Under the pieces are notes generated by a model. That model did not search any database, was not told where the DNA came from, and saw nothing but the letters and a program-made list of their open reading frames with translations. From Solen grandis (Eukaryota > Mollusca > Bivalvia > Adapedonta > Solenidae): 64,000 nt of DNA. This document shows positions 57,001-64,000 of the stretch, one piece after another. The translations under genes were made by a program, and so were the position numbers. Numbering within the stretch: the first letter of the stretch is position 1; each line of letters begins with the position of its first letter. The stretch spans positions 60,732,387-60,796,386 of the forward strand of contig CM037782.1 in the NCBI GenBank assembly GCA_021229015.1, in the 5' to 3' direction.

Positions 57001-59113
57001 GACAAAGATTTGCCAAAAGGTTTGGAGTCCTCCCATATTGTAATAATATTTAAGAATTATCAGAAAAACTGGAGTCCAGGATCCCAAATGGGATTTAGTG
57101 GGAATCCTGAATGTGTATTTTTATCATAAATCTTAAAAGATTTTTTTTTCTCATTCTGAGTAACAAATTATGCCACTCTTCCATGTTATCTATGGATTTT
57201 ATGTTGAAACTTCAACTTACCTGATATAGCCACTATTCATGCAGCTAAATCATCAGTTCAAGAACCAAAATAGTGTAAGTCCATTTTCTGAAAATGATGG
57301 CTGCATACAAATGCATTTTATCTCACTTCCTGATAAGGTGATTTTCCAAAAAATGGGCAGAAAACCTCCTATAAATGACCTACAAAGGCAGCTGTTTGAC
57401 TTTTTTCAAAAAACTATGTGGTTCGAGGAATACAGTCATTTCTTTAACTGACAATATATAGTAACTGAAAACTCAGTTTGTCGCCAGACCTGAATTTTCA
57501 ATTGCAATACTTATGCTTCATATTTTGTATACAAATTAATTTTTTATCTAAATTAACACATACTCAATACCGAATGTTTTATCTTTGGATTAAAGGAGGA
57601 AAAGGTATACCTGCAGTAAATAACTATCATTTATAAATAATTTGTCTAATTAATGATCAGCTTCATATGCGTGAGTAATAGGCATGAATGACCCTACATA
57701 AGTATTTCACACCTTCCTGCTATTAAATGTTAAGGGCAGAGAACTGATTTTTCAATATATTGTCAGGAAGGAAAGGTTGGAAGGTTGACAAAACGACTAT
57801 AATTCCTGTCTAGCTCTTCTGTCTTCAGACCCTTAACATCCCGAGTTCAATCCTTGGCTGTAGCCTGATACGATTACCCTTGTCAAGTTGAAATCTGGCT
57901 GACATCCATTCATTCTAGACAAAACCCTGTTTTTAACTTTTTAAAACTTTTTAAACTTTTTGTACAAATATATCCTCGAGTGCCCAAACTGTGCCCCTCT
58001 AAGACTTAATTAGGAAATGCAACATAAATAAAATACATAGAATAAAAACTGTTCATGTACCAATTAATTCTATCAAATTCACATTGATACTCCCCAAAAA
58101 TTTCTTTTATACATACTTTTTCACTCGAAAATAACATTTTATACATTACGAGTCAAATATTATGCCATCATTTTGTGTGGTCCTTACTCCACCCCCTAGG
58201 TGACGTCATAGCAGTTGCGAATTGTACACATTTGACTTCCATTTATAAATATGTAAACACAGCAGATGGAAATTCCGAGATACTTTTATTTTAAAAATTT
58301 GAGTGTAAAGGGGCCATTCTGCGTGGAAATCATTTTGTATTAAAAAAAAAACACATAAAAAGAGTGGTGCGAGATAAAAATTGCAATATTTATCAGTTTA
58401 AATCAAAATTTCATACAAAAATCATCTGAGTTTATTTACAGAAACATAGTAAAAAAAGAAATTCTCAGTCGCTTGCGCATGTGATAAAATTTAGCGAGAC
58501 TACGATGAAAAAAAGGAAGGTGGCGGAGTTAGGACTGAGGCGCATATATGTGTATGATTTTTTTTAGATTATTACATATCCCCTCTCAGCTACGCATGTA
58601 TAGTCTTAGCCAAATCGCGAATATACTCTTCATAGAGTGAAGCAATCACTGAAGATGATGATGATGATGATGATGATGAAATTTGCTTTGAAAGACAAAT
58701 CCGAGAAAAAACTGGCAGACAGATAGCTAATAAAAGTCAACACCAAAAACCAATGGTACATATTATAAAGACAAGTTGCCATATATAGAAGTTGGTAAGT
58801 CAGAGGCAGAGTTAGACTGTTTAACAGCACATCTTTATTACTTTACCTGTGGTTTGATCACAACATCTTTCTGACAAGTTGCTTCAAAATCCAAAACCAA
58901 GAGATAATCAAAGTTCTGGGCTGTCTGACTTGATGCCATGTTCATGGAAAAAGTTCTACAGTTCGTTTTAATCTTCCGATATTTGCTACTGCATGAATGA
59001 CAACTTAAGGTTTTGACAGGAATAGTTAAAAGGTTGTACTGTCGTTTGAAAACAAAAGCAAGTAACCTATGGTTTTTCCAGATATGCATGATAAGTTGCA
59101 ATAGGTTGAGCAA
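51072..59113 (-). CDS. ERI3: ERI1 exoribonuclease 3-like DEDDh nuclease, 3' end missing (4 exons)
   Basis: 3'-5' exoribonuclease of the ERI1/DEDDh family. Exons: 59113-58847, 54904-54788, 52407-52348, 51163-51072, all GT-AG; phases 0,0,0, the last exon ending in phase 2. Exo I is LVLDFEATC (Asp75, Glu77 counted from the first Met). EIIEFPVLK, YVQP..H.ELTPFCTE, LTG..Q.MVDGQP and the GDWD motif (around residue 173) follow. ERI3 is a better match than ERI1 or ERI2: FDY.LVLDFEATC, LTPFCTELTGI and WM...GLLDPN are ERI3-like. The last third of the domain, with the HSGIDD Exo III His/Asp, is not found between here and the N gap. The first 58 residues are basic and hydrophobic and could be a mitochondrial presequence. 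An alternative start is Met57 or Met59, just before the nuclease domain. Confidence 0.9.
51198..52008 (+). mobile_element. Pearl-like element, family D, composite
   Basis: Starts CTAGAACTATCACTGAAGG and AGGTGATTCATACCCCC. Two core units about 157 bp apart begin GCACTGCACTTCCTCTCATC (about 51656 and 51813). Then a GACCGACCGACCGACGGACC tract and the hairpin TATACCCCCCC/GGGGGTATA. A second start (TATCACTAAAGGTGATCAAT) at about 51328, with its own GACAGACAGACAG tract at 51481, suggests one member inserted in another. Confidence 0.7.
52565..52805 (-). mobile_element. tRNA-derived SINE, most complete copy
   Basis: The minus strand reads AGCCAAGAGGGTAAAGTCGC (A-box side, tRNA-Leu/Ser-like), then GTAGGTTCGAATCCCGGC (B box), the body CCAGCTGGCTTGTGGTAGGT, CACCTGTAATTAGCTGGACG and the tail TGACTGAAATACTGTTG. 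It lies in ERI3 intron 2. Confidence 0.85.
53464..54520 (+). mobile_element. Pearl-like family A, copy 4
   Basis: AACAAGAGGGCCATGATGG and CGCTCACCTGAG at the left. Four to five ~160-bp units carry GGAACATCTGTGCCAAATAA. The GACGCCGACATTC remnant of the tract follows, then the hairpin TTGAGCACA/TGTGCTCAG with GTGAGCTAAAA. Confidence 0.86.
54530..54773 (+). pseudogene. C-terminal remnant of a LINE reverse transcriptase
   Basis: The frame reads FFVDNVINWNYLPENVVNAG, then SVVTFKDTLKRH, to a TAG at 54769-54771. This matches the tail that follows the RT domain in many non-LTR elements (RVIxxWNxLPxxVVxAxSVxxFKxxLDKH). No upstream RT or endonuclease is present; the piece sits between pearl copy 4 and ERI3 exon 2, antisense to ERI3. 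Only about 70 residues remain. Confidence 0.65.
55680..55853. mobile_element. MITE with TA duplication (Tc1/mariner-type ends)
   Basis: CAGTTAAACCTGTATTAGC and GCTGAAGACAGGTTTGACTG are inverted repeats with TA on each side. Inner words TTAAGCGGTCAACC and TTAAGCGGTCACTT occur. About 170 bp. Confidence 0.75.
56232..56474 (-). mobile_element. Palindromic-core MITE, copy 6
   Basis: TTAAACCCTTTCCCTCATAG to ATGAGGGAAAGGGTTAA, inserted into pearl copy 5. The palindrome has one extra arm change. Confidence 0.9.
56502..56696. repeat. Long imperfect hairpin, ~64-nt arms
   Basis: TGCCACACGCCTTCGGC ... AAACATTTGAACCAAGTTT ... GAAAATC pairs with GATTTTCATGAAACTTGGC ... AATGTTTATCTC ... AGAAGGCATGTGGCA across a loop of about 65 nt. 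Confidence 0.75.
56700..58630. other. ERI3 intron 1 sequence, no gene seen
   Basis: Short frames only. A weak tRNA B-box-like GAGTTCAATCCTTGG occurs near 57842. The 58090-58580 stretch is denser in G/C words such as GTGACGTCATAG but carries no recognised family. Confidence 0.45.
58654..58679. repeat. (ATG)n microsatellite
   Basis: About eight GAT/ATG units in ERI3 intron 1, about 170 bp from exon 1's donor. Confidence 0.9.
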
Positions 59114-59256
59114 TGTTTACATTTTACAATTTTTACACACGTTGTGCCGGCAACTTCCGGTTTTTGTCACGTGACTAACAACCTTGACATTGCACACAGC
59201 AGCAAATGAATCATCGATTTAGTGTTGTCGAAGTAGGAGAAATACCTCATAAGCTT
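59114..59256. promoter_or_regulatory. Candidate bidirectional promoter between ERI3 and the ZFYVE-like gene
   Basis: This interval separates the ERI3 ATG (minus, 59113) from a likely non-coding first exon of the plus-strand gene. It holds an ETS-type site ACTTCCGG (59153-59160) and a palindromic E-box GTCACGTGAC (59166-59175), with no TATA box. A perfect donor, GTAAGT, starts at 59257 on the plus strand. It could splice to the acceptor ending at 60781, making the plus-strand first exon non-coding. ETS and CACGTG sites in a short divergent spacer are typical of housekeeping bidirectional promoters; the start sites themselves are inferred. Confidence 0.5.
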
Positions 59257-60089
59257 GTAAGTGGATGTTATGTTTATTCCGCCATTAATTGTAAATAAGT
59301 ATAAACGTAGAGACGAAATAATATTTCAGGTTTTAATGGATATATCAGTGTTTAAAGTCTTGCTTCAGTACCAACTGGAAAATCAATATGGCCGAATTTG
59401 TTGCTTCTGTCAAAATAATGACAGGCTCTTGCAGATGCTCCATTTCGAAATATTCTTTGTTTTTACGCTTTAAACAGTGATTTACTATAACCAGTAATAA
59501 GTAACCTTAATGACGAATATTCAATGGCTTGTTATGTTTGTTTATTCTATAGTAAGGGATATTTTATGTGTTCTTTTTTTTCTTCTGAGGTTTCATCTTG
59601 GACCTTCATTGGTTAATTGAGTAAATTAAATGCCAAATGCCAGTTACACATGAACTGCATTATTTGATGTAACACAGAGCAGCTGTATGTGGAAGAAGCT
59701 TCAGATGATATGTAACTATGTTCATGAATAATTTTTTTGTCAATCCAGATTTTTCTTGAATATACTCCAAATGAATTTGAGTGACTTGGAATACTTTTTC
59801 ATTGTGATACATTTGGCATATCTTTTAACAAACACGAGATAGTGGATGTATGAAAAGTATATTTGAAACTACTATATATATATAGCTGAAGAATTTCCAA
59901 AAATATTTTAAAATGCTTTATAACCGCATTGTGTCGCGTTTAAAACAACCTAATCACTACTTTCATTATTGTATTGATGTATGTTATTTTTTATTTAATT
60001 TATTATTATTGTAGTTTATTTACTGTTTCTTTTGATAAAGAAATTGTAGCAAGATTTGATAATAAAAATAAGAATTAAAAAAAAAATGG

Positions 60090-60175
60090 TCCCAGCTGGA
60101 ATAGAACTCGGGACCCTTGCATAAAATATCTGTGCGGCTCTCTTTCCATCTGAGCTTAAATTCCACAACTATTGA
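60090..60175 (-). mobile_element. tRNA-derived SINE head or tRNA pseudogene
   Basis: The minus strand reads TTTAAGCTCAGATGGAAAG (A box), then GGGTCCCGAGTTCTATTCC (B box) and AGCTGGGACCATTTTTTTT. The T-run could end a pol III transcript. It lies in the long spacer between the candidate non-coding exon and the start-codon exon of the ZFYVE-like gene. Confidence 0.6.
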
Positions 60176-60781
60176 ACAAAGGTACAAATGAGGGTATATA
60201 TAGGTAATCACTACAGCATCACTACATGTTTCGATAGAACACATTTCACTAATTTACTACATTAACTACACCAAACGTTCAAGATAAGATTAATGTTACG
60301 CATTACTTATCGGATACATCATGTTATAAACAAACAACCAGGTCTATTACAAGCACAATACAGTAGACATAATGTCCATTGCCTGCAGACCGACTTGAAG
60401 CGATAAGTAGGTCGTGACCTACATGTATAAACATCATTACAATACAAACATCTACTGATTAATTACACGCGAAACTTATTTAAACAAACACAAAACATAT
60501 ACTTGATACCCCAAAACAATCACATTGAAAAGTATCACTCACTGAAAATTATTTCAATCACAAGCTTTACATTTGTATGTATTACCAATTTGCACATGCG
60601 CCAATGGTAGTGTAAACCCATTTTAATTGGACATATTAATATATACATATGACTAACAGTAATATATACAGTACTGAATACCGTTCAGAAAATGTTTATT
60701 GAGTGTGACTTGCACAGGGCTCCCCCTTAAACAGTAAATGTACTTTTGAAAATGAATGATGTTACCCTTTTGTTAACACAG

Positions 60782-60824
60782 GTCTAGAACAATGAGTCAA
60801 AGGTAACAGTTGGAAGCTTTCACC
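60782..60824 (+). promoter_or_regulatory. 5' UTR segment with a four-codon upstream ORF
   Basis: The segment follows a consensus-like acceptor (pyrimidine run, then AACACAG). It contains ATG AGT CAA AGG TAA at 60792-60806, ending 18 nt before the main ATG at 60825. The main start has the stronger context (CACC ATG G). A short uORF this close could dampen translation of the main frame. Confidence 0.4.
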
Positions 60825-63800
60825 ATGGACAGTCTGCTGGTGGACCTTGATAAAGTTCTAGATGACTTTGAAGCTGAAGGTAATTGTCATTTACTCATTA
60901 TGCTTATCCCTGTATCTCTTTACCAGTAGCCTGAGAACCTGAGACTACTAGTTTTATAACTGGGAATTTTTGCATATTTGATAGCTTGATTGACCCTTAA
61001 ATAGTCATGTAGGAGCAAATCATTCACATTGTAAATTCCAGCCAAAGAGCTGTTGCATCCTTAACTTAAGCCCATCTCTTACTATATTAGTACTATCTAA
61101 TGTCATTTTGTTATTTAAAATAATATACATACATTGAAATGTCACGGTACTGATAACTCACAATAAGCGGCCTGGTAGCTCAGTTGGAAGAGCATTTGCC
61201 CTGTAAGCGAAAGGGCTCGGGTGCTAGTCCCAGTCTGGATGTATATTTTTCTCACCCTGTGACACTTGGTGCCCAACGTCGGACTGTGGCTGTATATGCT
61301 CAGAGAGCATGTTCACCTTGTCCTCTGGACATGTTTGGAAATTTGAGGACAAATTTCAATCTGGCGGGGGAGTAATAGTATGTCATGGTACCGATAACTC
61401 ACAATAAGTGAGAATCATATTCAAGCCCAGGTCAGGCTGGATATTTTTCTTACCCTGTGACAGAAATATATCTGGGCCCTCAATTTTCTCTATAGACTAC
61501 TAAATTTTTCTTTTATGGAAGCCCAAATGACTCCTTGAACACATAAATTTGCAACCTGCATTAATGAAGAAGTGTTCAAATATTCACAAGATAACTTTAT
61601 AACTGATAATATAATATCCTTTATCATAAAATAGATGCCTGTGACAGTAATATGAATCTGCAAGTCAGAGGCCATTTATAATCCAGGGTGTTGCTTTTCC
61701 TAAACTTGAGAAAAAATGCTTTTACTCCTCAAAGTATGATATTCAGGCTGCTTCCCCATCACCAGTGAAAAGGCCTGAATATGGTGTCAGTATTTAAAAG
61801 TCTGATAGTTTTTATTTCCACTCTCAAGTTACCTGCTTAGTAAAAATAGAAAATCGAAGATTAAATAAATGGATTGATTGGTATAAATTATAACATTTTG
61901 TCTTTATTTTTATTCATTGATAACTGATGTCTATTTCTGTTTGCTTTACAGAGAATTTAGCTCCAGGAAGTGAGCTACATCCAAGTGGATTCCAGGAATA
62001 TCTTGAAAATGACAATGAGAAAACATGGAGTCAGATAGAGAATGTTGAGGCAAGTGGACCTTCAAATATTGTGAACCATGTAGACAACACAGAAAAGGAG
62101 TCTGCTAACATAAGATATGACTTCCCATATGAGCCAGAAACATTTGATTTGTCAGAAGCAGACTTTGCTCCGTCAGTAAACATTGGAGAGCCAAGTGGCC
62201 ATGAAGTCCCAAAGGCAATGAACTTTGATAAAACATCTCTGGAGAAAGGTAGCCATGTCCACACATCACAGGTAAATGGAAATACACCAAGTCATAATTA
62301 TAATGATGTTAATCAGTCAGATTTATCTAAGCCTGTGTTGAATGAGCTGAAAATAGTTAGTAATGATCTGGGATGCGAGCGTTCAAAGTTTCCAGTACAA
62401 GCTGACAATTCGCCATCCTCTGAATTAGCTCAGCAAGCTTTTCACATGAATGGACATTTGGCAGAAAATGAGGTTTTGTTGCCTAAAAAGAACAATACTG
62501 ATGTCAATTGTAAACAAAACAATGAAGAGACTGCAAGTGGTCCAGTGTTATCAAACTTTGATCCTAACTTAATTATGATAAGTATCCTGTTCAGTGTAAC
62601 ACACCACAAACACCCAAGGACAATCCATTTGTAAATCCTTTAGATTCACAGATCAAGCTGCAGAAGACTGACACCATGTCCCAAAACAACACAAAAACAG
62701 AAAATGGGGTTGGTTTTGGTCCAGATACTATGCAAGATAAGTCCAATTTGAACAACCTAAAGGAAGAACTTGCTACACAAGTTAACACTAATACTGGTGT
62801 TCAAAATGTTAGGAAATTTTGTCATTCCTTGCCTGCAAATATTCATGAACAAATGATGCAGAATCAGCCTCCAAGGCCAGGTACCGGAAGCTCTTTACCA
62901 CTTGTGTTGCCTGAGCAAAACACTAATGAACTGATTCAGAAAAATCCTCAGCACAAGCTGGAGGGTGGGCAAGTGCAAACAGCAGGAAAGGCACCTGAAA
63001 CAGGCTCTGTAATGGCACCAGAGCAATTAATGAAAAATCAAAACAAGAATGTGGTTGGATTTGGAGACATTGATGTCAATCTGAATGAAAAAGAACTGAA
63101 TGACTACTTGGGATATGATTCCAAATCAATGGCACATATTACCAGCCAGTCTTCTCGGGCTGGACAAAACACAAGTGTAAGTGCTAAAAGTGACAGTGAA
63201 TTTCATATAAATCACACAACCAATTATGAGGGAGAGAAAATGCATTTAGGAGAAAAAGCATTTGTTGAAGGTGAGCCTAAAGTTAATAATGCAGACATTA
63301 AAGTGAACAATGGTGAAAAGGCTGGCCAGGCAGTTGTAGTAGGACAAGCAGCCTTTGCAGAACCTCCTGCTGTAAATGTGCAAATGTCAAACAACAGTGT
63401 AGATTCAGATCTGGAAGTCCTTAAACTTTTGCCAACAGATACTAGTTGTTTAGTATCTGCAAAATCAGAACCTGTGATATCTAATGCAGACACAAATCTC
63501 TCCCCATGTGCTAATATATCTCTTGACAGTGGTTGTGCTTCAATGGAACATGCTAATCAGACAATGGATGCTGGTGCAAGGCCAAAAGATACACAAAACA
63601 AGGGAAACAGACCAAGTTCCCTTACAGGAATTCCTACAAATAATACTAACCCTGAGACTTGTTTTGAGGGAATGTCTGATATATCTGGATTAGGCTATCC
63701 AGGGAGTAAGAACAATTCTGGTACTCAGCAGGATTCCATTAAAGTCAGTGAGAAAGTTTCTGAATATTATTCCGATTCAAATGTAGTGCAGGATTCCAGG

Positions 63801-64000
63801 CAGTTGATGGATGTTGGTGGTGGAAATACCAGTGTTTCTGATAATATTCCAACTGATTTAAACATGGATGTTGTGCAAACAAACCAAGACACCGGCATGC
63901 AAAATGTATCTGGTAACACAGACATGACTGATGATGCTATGGAGTCAGATGTTGAACTGAGGCATCCCTCTGGAGCACATGTTGACGGGAATGGTAGACC
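60825..64000 (+). CDS. FYVE zinc-finger protein N-terminus (ZFYVE9/ZFYVE16-like), runs off the right edge
   Basis: Exon 1 is 60825-60879, with start context CACCATGG and donor GAAG|GTAATT. Exon 2 starts at 61952 after CTTTACAG; the split codon gives Glu. The N-terminus MDSLLVDLDKVLDDFEAE matches the LDKVLD.FE / LDKLLDDFE start shared by SARA (ZFYVE9) and endofin (ZFYVE16), endosomal PI3P-binding scaffolds. Exon 2 is a very long acidic, Asn/Ser/Gln-rich, disordered stretch. That fits the long unstructured region before the FYVE domain, which would lie beyond the window. The reading frame breaks once: the first frame of exon 2 ends at TAA 62632-62634, while the next good frame is open from 62568 to 64000 without a stop. 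A single missing base near 62565-62570 would join them. The family call rests on the short N-terminal motif and overall character; no FYVE finger is visible here. Confidence 0.6.
61135..61475 (+). mobile_element. tRNA-derived SINE, apparent dimer
   Basis: GGTAGCTCAGTTGGAAGAGC is a near-perfect A box region. TTTGC/GCGAA forms an anticodon stem with TGT in anticodon position, and CGGGTGCTAGTCCCAG is a diverged B box. The word GATAACTCACAATAAG occurs at the start (about 61150) and again at about 61393; GATATATTTTTCT-like text with ACCCTGTGACA repeats after each. It sits in intron 1 of the ZFYVE-like gene. Confidence 0.7.

Noticed and set aside
61167..61240. A functional tRNA-Thr gene
   Set aside because: The B box is mutated (GGTGCTAGTCC), position 33 is C and the acceptor ends do not pair; it heads a SINE.

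Overview
The window is AT-rich, intron-rich metazoan DNA, most likely from a bivalve mollusc. The genes are animal genes with short GT-AG exons. The spacer is full of bivalve-type repeats: elements built like the pearl family (flanking arms, ~160 bp tandem core, GACGG-type microsatellite, 3' hairpin), tRNA-derived SINEs sharing one 3' tail, and many MITEs. The species cannot be named from the sequence.

Positions 1 to about 26.5 kb hold no gene I can support. They contain microsatellites, MITEs, SINEs and one full pearl-like element (11.8-13.1 kb). About 26.6-47.1 kb on the minus strand is the 3' part of RSPH10B (radial spoke head 10 homolog B): 16 phase-consistent coding exons giving about 725 residues, with eight MORN motifs at the visible N-terminal end. 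Its introns carry most of the nested repeats, including a four-deep stack at 35.26-38.66 kb. From 51.1 to 59.1 kb on the minus strand are the first four coding exons of an ERI3-type DEDDh exoribonuclease. From 59.2 kb to the right edge on the plus strand is the start of a gene whose N-terminus resembles the SMAD-anchor/endofin FYVE proteins (ZFYVE9/ZFYVE16). It is probably driven from a shared, divergent promoter with ERI3.

The 3' end of ERI3 and the 5' end of RSPH10B are both missing. Exactly where they should meet there is a 100-N gap (50,001-50,100), flanked by inverted copies of the same palindromic MITE. The missing exons are therefore probably an assembly loss. The upstream gene also has an apparent one-base frameshift near 62.57 kb.

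No single new biochemical system is evident. The most notable structures are the nested transposon stack with a clean TAA target duplication, a set of otherwise unrelated repeat families sharing one pearl/HINE-like architecture, and a MITE family with a conserved 67-nt near-perfect palindrome at its centre.
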